Of a stretch of DNA of 37,706 nucleotides, positions 14,870 through 23,367 are shown piece by piece (within the stretch, counting starts at the first letter, position 1; the number at the start of each line of letters is the position of its first letter). This DNA comes from a virus. The translations under genes and the position numbers were made by a program. The DNA lies in IMG/VR virus record IMGVR_UViG_3300002835_009415, positions 1 to 37,706 of that record; one strand, written 5' to 3'. The notes beneath the pieces were generated by a model. It made no database searches and had not been told where the DNA came from. It saw nothing but the letters and a program-made list of their open reading frames with translations.

Positions 14870-17350
14870 TTAAGGTTTAAATGTTTGTTTTCCATCATCC
14901 CAAACATATGTAACTTGAGTTCCGTCAGGTTTTGTAATAATACCTGTACCCTCCTCTGTATTATATTCACCAACTTTATAACCTTTATCAATAGTAAATT
15001 CACTATCTAACGCAAATTTTGCCCATCCAAGGTCGTCGTCACTGTATTTTCCTTTTAGACTTCTTTCACCTTGTCTTTGTTTTCTTTTATTTTTTAAACA
15101 TTCAAACATATTAGCTGCAGGGTCCTTACCATTATCACTATTATAACAGTATTCAGTTCTTAATACATTATCATACTTATCTTTTGTATTAATAATTTCT
15201 TGTTCTAAGTTTTCAATAAAATTTTGTCGAATAGCCTCACTACCCCCACCAAACAATCCCTCATTATATATTCTTTTTAAATATACTTGAAGTTCATCTA
15301 TATAAGTACCTGTTATAACTCCACCCATTTCTAAAATTCCTTCAATCGGAGTTGGTCGAAATGAATCCCTTATTTGTTCATCACTTAAAGGTGTTTTAAC
15401 TTCTGAGATTACTTTACTTAATTCCGCACATTCTTCATCAGTTCCAATTTTTTCATATGTAACACCTTCATTAACAATTGGTTCACATAATAATTTTTGA
15501 ATTTTTTCAAATTCTATAACCATTTGTATCTTTGCATCATTCCTTCTTGTACCCTCAATAAAACTCATAACCCATGGAAAAACAGTCAATTTCCAAAAAA
15601 GTAATTTAACTCCCCTATCAAACCAAACTCCCTTAGTTCCCGCTAAACCTATAATACTTCTGTAGGTTTGAATACTGCTAGGGTCCATTGTTAAAGCAAA
15701 TCTTGTCCAACTTTTACCCAAATCGGCAAAAAGTAAAGCGGCATTTAGTGCCTTAGCTTCAGCACCTTCAGCTTTTATTATGTCCCTCCATCTTTTTACA
15801 TTTAAAATTAGTGACATTTCCCCGTAACCTCGAAACATTTGTGAGACTAATTTATCGAAGTTTTCTTGGAAATCGTTACCTAAATTTTCATATAATTCTT
15901 TAAACTCTTTACTTTCTAAGAATTTATTAAGTCTGGCATCGTCAATACCCGAATTTTTAAGTTCAGTTTCAAGCCAGTCTTTAGCACCTTTTTTACCTAA
16001 ATCACTTTCTTGTAAGAGTACTACTAAATTTTTAATTGTATCTAAATTACCACCTATACCTTTATGATTAAGAATATTTTTTGCCATAATTTGTAGTTCC
16101 TTATTCAACAGGTTTTCAATGTCCTGAAGTGAACGTATTCTAAATGTCTTTAACATTCTATTTCCAAAATTCTCAATAAAATATTTCACATACGCCGTAC
16201 CTCTTGCACTACCAATTATTTTTAACTTAGGTAAAAGTACTTCATATAATATTTTCTTAACTTTTTGAGCGACAGTTTTATCAGGGTAAACCTCAACCTG
16301 ACTTGCCAATCTTATTATACTAGAAATTGATGTAAATTCTTTATTTAATCTATCACCTAATATTTTTAAATCAATCTCAGAAACTTCTTCGTCAAGTATT
16401 TCTCTCCAAGTTCGGTTTTTTGAGGTTTGTGACATAATTTCTCTCGAATATTTACCTAAATCAGGTAGTCCCTTTGTATTTATAGAACCTACTTTACTTA
16501 AGAAATTATCTAAATATTCTTTCATAAATTCTTCATTTCTTTTAAGAACTGGTAGTATTTTATTAAATAAAGATTCAGATAAGTCTTCTATATTATTTAT
16601 TCTTCCAGAGACATAGTTTTTTAACTCTTCAAATTCTGATGATGTTACAGTAATTCCACCAGTATCAATATTTGTAGAGCCTCTCTTTGTGTCATACTTT
16701 GTTAAAAATAGTTCACTAATTTTTTCTTTTAAAATATTTTTATTTAATATAATATTCTTAGCAGTATCAGCGTTTAATGGTAACTCATTTAATTTATATG
16801 CGTCAATTAATAACTTTTTATACTCTTTATCAATATTTAATTCTTCAAGTCTTTTTTTAAGACTTCTTAATTGAGTTAAAACATCATTATATAAATCATC
16901 GTCTTGAGTAGCAATGGTTGGTGTCAATTTTTTCAAAATCGATTCAGACTTAGTCGCCAATTCATCAAGCTCAGGGTAAATCTCTTTTAAACTTTGTCTT
17001 ATTGACGCTTTCATTTCTTGTTTTACCTGAGCATTAGAAGTTTTAAGTAACTCTTTAAACAATGTACTAAAAGGAATATCATCTAAAACACTGTTACTCC
17101 AATCAGCAGCTCTAATTGCTGTTAATATATCTTGAAGTGTACGAGTTGTTACCTCACCACCAACCTTTGAAATACTTCGAGTAACTACATCACTTAGTGT
17201 TCTTGGGTCTATATTTTTTATAGCATCCACATCAAATAATCTTTTTAACAATTTTTGAGTTAAACTTGATGGTAAACTGTCTTCACTAATTATTTGAAGA
17301 CCCATTATTTCTCTTACTCTGTTAATTTCACTTAAAATTTCTTTTTTCAT
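14870..17350 (-). CDS. Giant leader-bearing protein, 826 aa
   Basis: Unknown protein. The leader MKKEILSEINRVREIMGLQI continues to ISE (residue 23), a candidate prohead-protease site, followed by DSLPSS. The next 500 residues are helical and charged with no catalytic motif seen. Around residues 560-620 there is a less polar stretch (ALLFADLGKSWTRFALTMD, KLLFWKLTVFPWVMSFIEG) that could touch membrane. The C-terminus is a compact beta segment (GTGIITKPDGTQVTYVWDDG). A TATTTAT element lies 4 nt before the ATG in the 12-nt gap after the previous gene. It could be an ejected internal protein; no homologue is recognised. Confidence 0.8.
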   Translation of the reverse strand: MKKEILSEINRVREIMGLQIISEDSLPSSLTQKLLKRLFDVDAIKNIDPRTLSDVVTRSISKVGGEVTTRTLQDILTAIRAADWSNSVLDDIPFSTLFKELLKTSNAQVKQEMKASIRQSLKEIYPELDELATKSESILKKLTPTIATQDDDLYNDVLTQLRSLKKRLEELNIDKEYKKLLIDAYKLNELPLNADTAKNIILNKNILKEKISELFLTKYDTKRGSTNIDTGGITVTSSEFEELKNYVSGRINNIEDLSESLFNKILPVLKRNEEFMKEYLDNFLSKVGSINTKGLPDLGKYSREIMSQTSKNRTWREILDEEVSEIDLKILGDRLNKEFTSISSIIRLASQVEVYPDKTVAQKVKKILYEVLLPKLKIIGSARGTAYVKYFIENFGNRMLKTFRIRSLQDIENLLNKELQIMAKNILNHKGIGGNLDTIKNLVVLLQESDLGKKGAKDWLETELKNSGIDDARLNKFLESKEFKELYENLGNDFQENFDKLVSQMFRGYGEMSLILNVKRWRDIIKAEGAEAKALNAALLFADLGKSWTRFALTMDPSSIQTYRSIIGLAGTKGVWFDRGVKLLFWKLTVFPWVMSFIEGTRRNDAKIQMVIEFEKIQKLLCEPIVNEGVTYEKIGTDEECAELSKVISEVKTPLSDEQIRDSFRPTPIEGILEMGGVITGTYIDELQVYLKRIYNEGLFGGGSEAIRQNFIENLEQEIINTKDKYDNVLRTEYCYNSDNGKDPAANMFECLKNKRKQRQGERSLKGKYSDDDLGWAKFALDSEFTIDKGYKVGEYNTEEGTGIITKPDGTQVTYVWDDGKQTFKP

Positions 17351-17354
17351 GTTA

Positions 17355-17361
17355 ATAAATA
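17355..17361 (-). promoter_or_regulatory. TATTTAT late-type promoter element
   Basis: Sense-strand ATATTTAT-TAAC-ATG, squeezed into the 12-nt gap between two giant genes. Its retention in so small a gap argues that it is functional. Confidence 0.6.
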
Positions 17362-17362
17362 T

Positions 17363-20350
17363 TTATTCATCAGCTTTAATCGCTTCATTTTTAGCCGCTT
17401 CATCAAGCCTTCTTATTAAATCATCAGTTTTTTTAATTTCTTCTTTTACCTGTTGTACTGAAATTTGGTTTTTAATTTTTTCGAATTCTTCACCAAATAT
17501 TTTTTTACCAACCGCATTTATAAAATCCTTACTCTCGTTGGGGTTATTTTTAAGTCTTTCATAAAGTGAATCGGCCTCTTCAGGAGTATCAACACCCCTA
17601 TTTTTCATTTCCCATTCAAAGGCTTTCCATTTAGTTTCATCTAAAGGTACTTTAAATATATTTTGAGAAATCTGATTCGCATAAATAAACATTTTATACC
17701 CCATATTCAACATGACTGGTGAAAAAATAATAGGTAGTTTTACACCAATCTCCCTAAATATTTTAACCGCAATATTTTTCCATTGGGAGCCAAATTGATT
17801 TTTTAACCATTTATCTAAAATATCTTTTCCATAAACCTGAACTTGTCTCATAAATCTTGGGGTATTTATGATATCATATAAATGTCTTCTTTCAGTCTTT
17901 GATAACGATGTCACAAAATTTCTCATTTTTGCGCCAGTATTCGGATTAGCATCTTTAAGCTTATTAAATACTGACAATTCAGCCCAATCACCAAATCCTG
18001 ACAAGAATTTTTTCTCAAATCCCGGTGTGTCAACTATAAATGATAACATTGCAGATGCTAAATCAATTTTAGCCATCTCTTCATTTCCAGCTAATTTATT
18101 TCGATACGCTGAGTAAACATTTAATCCAATATCAACAGACATTCTCGACAAAATTGCCAATTCCAATGGAATACCTAAAGCTGAAAATGCTGGAGGAAAC
18201 ACCAACGATGCTAAAAGAACACCTCCCATAGTAATTTTCCATCCGTGTTCATCCCACCATTCATCAGGACAAGGAATGGTATAATTAACATAACCTGATG
18301 GTAATGAAGAATAATATTGACCAACAATATAACCTTTAAACTCTCTTTGTCCTGAGGCAATTGTTTTTAACTCCTTATTCATACCAGGACAATCCTTAAG
18401 TAATTTTTTTATTGTTGATTCAACCACTGAATCTGTTATGTCGTCAATCGGGTAATCTCCAGTGTCAGTTGTTCCAGCATATAATGAACTCATAATACCC
18501 AACTGTGAACCAGGATTTTTAGAAATATGCATTTTAACAGCATTTTTAACCAAAGGACTATTCAAATAAAAATCTTTCGAACCAGGTGCCCCTGGTAAAT
18601 AAGTTTGAATTAAATCGTAATCTTCAGGATAAAATTGAAGGAGTAAATCTATTTGGTCTTCAGGTAATTTTAAAAACTTAATCATCCATTTACCAACATC
18701 ACCATTAGTTTCTTTGTTAGCAAAATCTACAACACAATTAGGATATAGTGATTCGTTTTCCAACGTATGTTTCATAAAATCAGGAAAACTAGAAAACAAA
18801 TCATTATCAAAATTAAGACCTCTTCCTCCTTCAGTTACAATTTTTCTTCCGTATTTAACTCCATTTACCTCAACAGGTTCTGTACACCATTCTGATAACC
18901 AATCAACTAAAGTTTTAACTTGTTCATCGGTTAAAATACTAAATACAGGACCTAAATTAATTGTTTGTGGAGGAAGTTCAAACCCCTCACTTTCTAAAGA
19001 ATATGTCGGTAAATCAGAGTCATCACCTCTACTGTAAATAGGTATTACTTTACCATTAACATCATAAATACTTATTTTCAAAAACTTGGAGTCTTTAACA
19101 CTTTTTTCAAACTTTTCTTTTTTATCTTTTTGGGTGTCACCTTTTTCAGATAAAACATCATCAGGTGGAATGTTCGAATACGCATTGGCTCTCAACCAAC
19201 TTAACATTAAATCGGAAATTTGATTATAACCGGAAATATCTTCCGAACCAACACTCCAAGTTCCTGAACTTGACTTATTAACCAATGACTTTATAATATT
19301 ATTAATATCATTTTCTTTATTTGGATTAGTTTCATCAAAACCCATCTCATATCCAAATTTGTAATTTCCGTCATTAATATAATCAGACAAAACTTTATGC
19401 CATTTATAAGTTTTACCCCAAGTATATGGAGGTTTAACAACATCCTTATCTGACATAAGGCCTAATTGTACTAATGCGTATTGAATATCTAAAATCTTAT
19501 TCCCATATTCTGGATATCCTTTTTCAGTGTATCCTTTTAATCCTTGTTGTTCTTGTTTTTCTTTAGTTACAAATTGTGATGGAGAGTACTGATATTGTAT
19601 TAGACTAGATAATTTAAATTTATCAATTAAATCTTTCCAATTTGGTTGTATTGGTGGTTGGTAATTAAAACTTTTTGGATTTTTATTATATTGTTTTAAT
19701 TTTTTTTCCCAAACTTCGTAATCAACTAATAAAATTAATGGACCATACTTATCCACATTATATTTAAAATCTTTTACTTCTGTTGGAGTTGATATTGTGT
19801 TATCTTTAAAGCTTAAACTAGATTTAAATACTTTTGGATTTTTATTAATTAAGTTTTTTAACTCTTCTAAAGATAACTGTGAAACTTTTTCAGCAAAAAC
19901 AGTTATGATATTGTCTTTACTTGTACCCGCACTAACTCGAGCCTCACCTTTACCAGTGTTAGATTCATATAATTTAATTAATTGCTCAATTGAGTATTTT
20001 CTAAGGGTTTCTTTGGTTAAAACTTGTGGTTTTGATGTTGTTTGTGGATTTGGATTGTTAATTGATGGAGTTTTAGAATAAAATGATGGGTAGTTTGATT
20101 GTAAACTATTACAAAATTTATCAACACTTTCCTTATTTTTTGGTGCAAATCCTGACCATGTGTAATTTCTTGGTTGCATTTTACAATTTGTAATTGCGTC
20201 CTTATAAACGGGATTTTTTGGGACTCTATTTGGGTCCGGTTGTTCCGATAATATTTTAACCTTAGAAATATTTTCAGACAAGGTTTCTTTATTATCGTAT
20301 TTCATCAATAACAAAACCCTCTCTAATAATTCTTTTTGATTCTTTTCCAT
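17363..20350 (-). CDS. Giant leader-bearing protein, 995 aa
   Basis: Largest protein of the window, unrecognised. The N-terminus MEKNQKELLERVLLLMKYDN leads to TLSENISKVKILSEQ, so two L-S-E triplets lie near residues 25-36. Long hydrophilic regions with many Asn/Lys/Pro follow. Around residues 690-790 an apolar segment (GGVLLASLVFPPAFSALGIP) precedes a helical stretch, so a membrane-interacting part is possible, as in ejected phage proteins. The C-terminus is charged coiled-coil (DDLIRRLDEAAKNEAIKADE). It follows a small Gly-rich gene after 3 nt and probably shares that gene's promoter. Confidence 0.8.
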   Translation of the reverse strand: MEKNQKELLERVLLLMKYDNKETLSENISKVKILSEQPDPNRVPKNPVYKDAITNCKMQPRNYTWSGFAPKNKESVDKFCNSLQSNYPSFYSKTPSINNPNPQTTSKPQVLTKETLRKYSIEQLIKLYESNTGKGEARVSAGTSKDNIITVFAEKVSQLSLEELKNLINKNPKVFKSSLSFKDNTISTPTEVKDFKYNVDKYGPLILLVDYEVWEKKLKQYNKNPKSFNYQPPIQPNWKDLIDKFKLSSLIQYQYSPSQFVTKEKQEQQGLKGYTEKGYPEYGNKILDIQYALVQLGLMSDKDVVKPPYTWGKTYKWHKVLSDYINDGNYKFGYEMGFDETNPNKENDINNIIKSLVNKSSSGTWSVGSEDISGYNQISDLMLSWLRANAYSNIPPDDVLSEKGDTQKDKKEKFEKSVKDSKFLKISIYDVNGKVIPIYSRGDDSDLPTYSLESEGFELPPQTINLGPVFSILTDEQVKTLVDWLSEWCTEPVEVNGVKYGRKIVTEGGRGLNFDNDLFSSFPDFMKHTLENESLYPNCVVDFANKETNGDVGKWMIKFLKLPEDQIDLLLQFYPEDYDLIQTYLPGAPGSKDFYLNSPLVKNAVKMHISKNPGSQLGIMSSLYAGTTDTGDYPIDDITDSVVESTIKKLLKDCPGMNKELKTIASGQREFKGYIVGQYYSSLPSGYVNYTIPCPDEWWDEHGWKITMGGVLLASLVFPPAFSALGIPLELAILSRMSVDIGLNVYSAYRNKLAGNEEMAKIDLASAMLSFIVDTPGFEKKFLSGFGDWAELSVFNKLKDANPNTGAKMRNFVTSLSKTERRHLYDIINTPRFMRQVQVYGKDILDKWLKNQFGSQWKNIAVKIFREIGVKLPIIFSPVMLNMGYKMFIYANQISQNIFKVPLDETKWKAFEWEMKNRGVDTPEEADSLYERLKNNPNESKDFINAVGKKIFGEEFEKIKNQISVQQVKEEIKKTDDLIRRLDEAAKNEAIKADE

Positions 20351-20353
20351 TTT

Positions 20354-20605
20354 TTACCAAACTTGATTTGCGGGACCTCTTTTAATACCTGTTTCCCATT
20401 TTTCACCTGCTTTACCTAACATATTAGCTTTACCTCTTACGGTTGCGTAAAGTTCATTCCAATTAGAACCTCTTTTATTTGTGTTTCCACCACCACCTCC
20501 ACCAGCAGCTGCGTCCTGTTCGCCTAATTCATCTTTCTTACCTTTTTTACTATCGGTAGTCAGATTTTTAAGCAAATCAATTATATAGTCAACGTCCTGT
20601 ATCAT
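20354..20605 (-). CDS. Small Gly-rich protein, 83 aa
   Basis: MIQDVDYIIDLLKNLTTDSK, then a charged KKGKKDELGEQ stretch, AAAGGGGGG, and a Trp/Lys-rich end (NWNELYATVRGKANMLGKAG). No known domain. It heads the operon of the 995-aa protein (3-nt spacing) and is preceded 6 nt upstream by a TATTTAT element, so it is probably a virion or assembly protein expressed late. The helix - Gly linker - basic tail layout resembles small head accessory proteins, but this is only analogy. Confidence 0.65.
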   Translation of the reverse strand: MIQDVDYIIDLLKNLTTDSKKGKKDELGEQDAAAGGGGGGNTNKRGSNWNELYATVRGKANMLGKAGEKWETGIKRGPANQVW

Positions 20606-20611
20606 TTTTTT

Positions 20612-20618
20612 ATAAATA
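20612..20618 (-). promoter_or_regulatory. TATTTAT late-type promoter element
   Basis: Sense-strand GATATTTAT-AAAAAA-ATG, back to back with the host-like promoter of the plus-strand lipoprotein gene that begins at 20621. Confidence 0.5.
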
Positions 20619-20620
20619 TC

Positions 20621-20652
20621 TTTGGTTAGATAAAAAAGTGTAGTTATATTTG
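20621..20652 (+). promoter_or_regulatory. Bacteroidota-type promoter for the lipoprotein gene
   Basis: Exact consensus TTTG-N20-TATATTTG (-33 at 20621-20624, -7 at 20645-20652), 5 nt before the ATG at 20658. One of the two perfect matches in the window; the mRNA should be leaderless. Confidence 0.8.
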
Positions 20653-20657
20653 TATAT

Positions 20658-21143
20658 ATGAAACAATTACTTTATTTACTATTATTATCAGTGACATTCT
20701 TATCTTGTGAAAGATATGAACAACCTACTTACCCATCATTATCAGGTAACTATGTAATTGATGTTATTACAGTTTCAACCAATTCTTACACCGATGTATT
20801 ATACCCTGGTGATACACTATTCCTAAATGATACTAATTTTCCAATGGATACAATCGCTGTTGGTTTTACAAAATTAAGTTTTAATAATACACATATGGGA
20901 TTTAATATTGTCGAAAACCAATGGGGTGACTATTACTTCCAAGATAAATTTCCATACACCTGTACTAATTTTGAATATCAAGGGAATGGATTTTTTTGGG
21001 TTATGATTAATGGTATACAATATTCATTTGATATTGTTGAAGATGGTCTTGAAAATTTAATTATTCGTTCTAAAACAGGTAGATTTAGAGATTCCAACAA
21101 TAATGAAATGGAATTAACATTTACTATGACTATGGTATATTAG
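20658..21143 (+). CDS. Secreted lipoprotein, 161 aa
   Basis: The N-terminus MKQLLYLLLLSVTFLSCERY is a lipoprotein signal peptide with lipobox LSC and acylated Cys17. The mature part is beta-rich and acidic (GNYVIDVITVSTN..., GFNIVENQWGDYYFQDKF), like small Bacteroidota lipocalin-like lipoproteins, though no family is assigned. It would sit in the host envelope. A perfect host-type promoter directly ahead suggests expression early in infection, or independent of phage late factors; superinfection exclusion or envelope change are plausible roles. It is not part of an operon. Confidence 0.82.
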   Translation: MKQLLYLLLLSVTFLSCERYEQPTYPSLSGNYVIDVITVSTNSYTDVLYPGDTLFLNDTNFPMDTIAVGFTKLSFNNTHMGFNIVENQWGDYYFQDKFPYTCTNFEYQGNGFFWVMINGIQYSFDIVEDGLENLIIRSKTGRFRDSNNNEMELTFTMTMVY

Positions 21144-21475
21144 AATAAAAACGAAGGTGGGATTTTTTTTGGATTTAATTTATAATACTCATCCATAAAG
21201 TCCTTTAATTCACTTTTGTCTACCTCGTACTCTTTTTCGTCTGACGCTTCTTCATCAATAATTAATTCGTCAGTATCTTCTTCATATATAATTGGGAAAT
21301 CACTTGATTCGTAATCATAGTTTTCCAAAATGAAAAAACCGGACTTTTCAACAAAGTCCAGTTCAAATTCATGTTCTCTTATTTCGTCCTCACCATCCTC
21401 GTTTAATCTGAAACTAACTTGTATAATTTCAGATTTTGGATTGTAATAGTAATCAACGATTTCCTTAATTTTCAT
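21140..21475 (-). CDS. Acidic small protein, 111 aa
   Basis: The start is set at MKIKEIVDYYYNPKSEIIQV, 4 nt after the upstream stop; a longer reading would overlap that gene. The protein is beta-rich at first (SEIIQVSFRLNEDGEDEIREHEF), then very acidic (EEDTDELIIDEEASDEKEYE), with a C-terminal helix. No domain is recognised. It follows the CEQC-repeat gene in the same operon and ends with a 4-nt stop overlap against the lipoprotein gene. Confidence 0.65.
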   Translation of the reverse strand: MKIKEIVDYYYNPKSEIIQVSFRLNEDGEDEIREHEFELDFVEKSGFFILENYDYESSDFPIIYEEDTDELIIDEEASDEKEYEVDKSELKDFMDEYYKLNPKKIPPSFLF

Positions 21476-21479
21476 TTCC

Positions 21480-21947
21480 TTAAATGATTTTCTTGAACCA
21501 CTTAAGTGATTCATTGATTTGTTCTTGTACTAACGAAGCTTTTGATTTTACTTTAATACCTTCTTCAATTTCTTCCATAGTATATTTTTTACTTGAGCAT
21601 TGTTCGCATTGTTCTCCCTCTTTCATTTCACCACCACACTGTTCACATTGTTCTCCTTCACTCATAGATGAACACTGTTCACACATTTCACCTTCATATA
21701 AACCACTACATTGTTCACAAACTTTTTTAAGTTTTCTATTAACTTCTGTATTAGTATATTCCTTAACTTCACCCATATTAGATACTGTAATTCCTTTTTT
21801 ATCTCGATTTAAATCCTCGACATTTAAAGGAGTTTCATTTGGGACATTATTTCCTCTAGTAACATATCCATCATATTGACTTCTATGTTTACTCTGTATT
21901 GATTCTTTTTCTTCTTTAGTAATATTCAAAAAAAATGCGTTTTTCAT
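21480..21947 (-). CDS. Protein with tandem CEQC zinc-ribbon-like repeats
   Basis: A 155-aa protein. Its N-terminus has NITKEEKESIQSKH, a helix of the kind starting other phage proteins here. Residues about 83-125 hold four CEQC knuckles spaced 10-15 residues apart (VCEQCSG, MCEQCSS, QCEQCGG, QCEQCSS) separated by EGE/KEGE spacers. Eight cysteines could bind two zinc ions. The C-terminus KASLVQEQINESLKWFKKII is an amphipathic helix. No family is recognised; it may be a structural or nucleic-acid-associated protein. A TATTTAT element lies 16 nt upstream. Confidence 0.75.
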   Translation of the reverse strand: MKNAFFLNITKEEKESIQSKHRSQYDGYVTRGNNVPNETPLNVEDLNRDKKGITVSNMGEVKEYTNTEVNRKLKKVCEQCSGLYEGEMCEQCSSMSEGEQCEQCGGEMKEGEQCEQCSSKKYTMEEIEEGIKVKSKASLVQEQINESLKWFKKII

Positions 21948-21963
21948 ATATATTGTTTTCTAA

Positions 21964-21970
21964 ATAAATA
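21964..21970 (-). promoter_or_regulatory. TATTTAT late-type promoter element
   Basis: Sense-strand ATATATTTATTTAG, 16 nt before the start at 21947, facing away from the host-like promoter at 21975. Confidence 0.4.
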
Positions 21971-21974
21971 TATG

Positions 21975-22006
21975 GTTGATTGAATAATATTAATTTATTA
22001 TACTTT
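21975..22006 (+). promoter_or_regulatory. Host-like promoter for the RmlC-like gene
   Basis: GTTG-N20-TATACTTT (box at 21999-22006), 4 nt before the ATG at 22011. The -7 box departs from consensus at two positions, but spacing and placement match the other promoters. Confidence 0.5.
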
Positions 22007-22010
22007 ACAC

Positions 22011-22520
22011 ATGGAAAAACCTTATCAACTATTACAACCAGTTTTTAAAGACCATCGTGGGTCTTTTACCCCAATTAAACTTTCTGACAAGTGGGTTCAA
22101 TCAAATATTAGCATAAACGACGATATATTTGTCTTCCGTGGATTACATTATCAAGATGACCCGATGGCTCAAACCAAGTTGGTTTCAGTTATTCAGGGAA
22201 AACTAATTGATTTTGTTATTAACTTGGATAAAGACAGTGAAGACTTTGGTAAACTTGAGACATTTGTTTTAACTTCAGGTGAATCAGTATATGTACCAAA
22301 AGGTTATGCTCACGGATTTTTAACACTTCAAAGTGGGACAATTGTTAACTACTTAGTAGATAATGATTATTCTAAAGAACATGAAGGATGTATTCAATGG
22401 GATACCGTAGAAGAAGTAAAAGATATTATCACCAAATACATGAGAGGATTTAACTTTAAAGTTAGAATTAGTGATAAAGACACTGAAGGAATCACATTAG
22501 AAGAATATAAAAACAAATGA
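22011..22520 (+). CDS. dTDP-4-dehydrorhamnose 3,5-epimerase-like protein (RmlC family cupin)
   Basis: A 169-aa cupin with the RmlC signatures: VFKDHRGSF (12-20), FRGLHYQ with catalytic-type H46, KLVSVIQGKLIDFVINLDKDS (56-76), the VPKGYAHGFLTL strand (95-106) and an NDYSKEHEGCIQWDT end resembling the Y/E/W motif of the family. RmlC epimerises a dTDP-keto-sugar in rhamnose synthesis. No other nucleotide-sugar gene is in the window, so it may use a host intermediate to alter surface sugars, or act on another sugar nucleotide. It overlaps the next gene by 4 nt (ATGA). Confidence 0.88.
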   Translation: MEKPYQLLQPVFKDHRGSFTPIKLSDKWVQSNISINDDIFVFRGLHYQDDPMAQTKLVSVIQGKLIDFVINLDKDSEDFGKLETFVLTSGESVYVPKGYAHGFLTLQSGTIVNYLVDNDYSKEHEGCIQWDTVEEVKDIITKYMRGFNFKVRISDKDTEGITLEEYKNK

Positions 22521-22753
22521 CAAAAGAAGAAGTTGAAGAATTGGCGGAAGGTGCAATTCTATTAGACGGATTTGACGACTGTATTACAGGAGTTGTTGAA
22601 GAGTTTGGTAATGGTATAAGAATACTTTATTCACGTGATAAAATACTTGAGTCATTACAAAAAGATATGTCTTATGAAGATGCTTTAGAATATTATTACT
22701 ACAATATTGTTGGTGGACACTTCGGTGAAAGAAATCCTTTGTTTTTACTTTAG
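22517..22753 (+). CDS. Conserved small phage/bacterial protein, 78 aa
   Basis: MTKEEVEELAEGAILLDGFD followed by DCITGVVEEFGNG, YSRDKILESL, DMSYEDALEYYYYNIVGGHFGERNPLFLL. This matches a widespread small family I recall, with the DGFDD and 'MSYEEA.EYFEFN' pattern, of unknown function. It is coupled to the epimerase gene by an ATGA overlap and ends with a 4-nt stop overlap against the gene on the other strand. Confidence 0.8.
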   Translation: MTKEEVEELAEGAILLDGFDDCITGVVEEFGNGIRILYSRDKILESLQKDMSYEDALEYYYYNIVGGHFGERNPLFLL

Positions 22754-23352
22754 AAGTAATTTGCGTAAAACGAAATAATTTTTGGTGCGTATCTTCTTAA
22801 AGCAGAATTAATGTTTTCCACTGTCACTTCTTTATTTTCATCTTCAAGTATACTGATTACTCCGTTTACCATTTCACCTTGGGTCTTATCAGCCATATCA
22901 ACTAATTCATCAAACGCTTCGTTAGTATCATTATACTTGTGTTCGTGAGCCAATCTTTCTTTACCCATATAAAGATATGGTGCTGCCGCAAACATATTAA
23001 CAACACCAGCTTCTCTTAATTTATTTAAATATTTTTTTATAAACAACATGTTGAAATGTTTTACTAACATCGCATGTTGTGTTAAATCTGTTGATTTATT
23101 TTCTTTAATATTTTTTTTCATTTTTCTTTCTCTCATTTCATCAAACTCAGATTCATACATCCATTTATCTTCATCCAATAAATAAAGACTTGACCCATTG
23201 TCCCATTTAACAACATACTGAACAAATCCAGGTCCTTTTTGTATTCCTTTAACAGTTCCTCTATCACCAAAAGATAATTGAGGTTCACCTAAAAGTTCAA
23301 TGATAACAATTCTATCATCAGGTTTAAGTTCAGGATTTAATTTCTTACTCAT
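22750..23352 (-). CDS. SH3-like (DUF4314-type) domain protein, 200 aa
   Basis: The N-terminal part (about 9-60) reads as a small beta barrel like DUF4314: PDDRIVIIELLGEPQLSFGD, RGTVKGIQ, YVVKWDNGSSLYLLDEDKW. After a basic linker (RERKMKKNIKENK), residues about 95-150 form a conserved-looking helical domain (MLFIKKYLNKLREAGVVNMF, AAPYLYMGKERL). I recall this second domain from marine phage proteins without an assigned function. It shares a palindromic promoter with the divergent membrane protein gene at 23368. Confidence 0.75.
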   Translation of the reverse strand: MSKKLNPELKPDDRIVIIELLGEPQLSFGDRGTVKGIQKGPGFVQYVVKWDNGSSLYLLDEDKWMYESEFDEMRERKMKKNIKENKSTDLTQHAMLVKHFNMLFIKKYLNKLREAGVVNMFAAAPYLYMGKERLAHEHKYNDTNEAFDELVDMADKTQGEMVNGVISILEDENKEVTVENINSALRRYAPKIISFYANYF

Positions 23353-23366
23353 ATATTTATAAATAT
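23353..23366. promoter_or_regulatory. Palindromic bidirectional TATTTAT/ATAAATA element
   Basis: The perfect palindrome ATATTTATAAATAT fills nearly the whole 15-nt gap between divergent ATGs at 23352 (-) and 23368 (+). TATTTAT ends 6-7 nt before each ATG, the same spacing as at single genes. Confidence 0.6.
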
Positions 23367-23367
23367 A

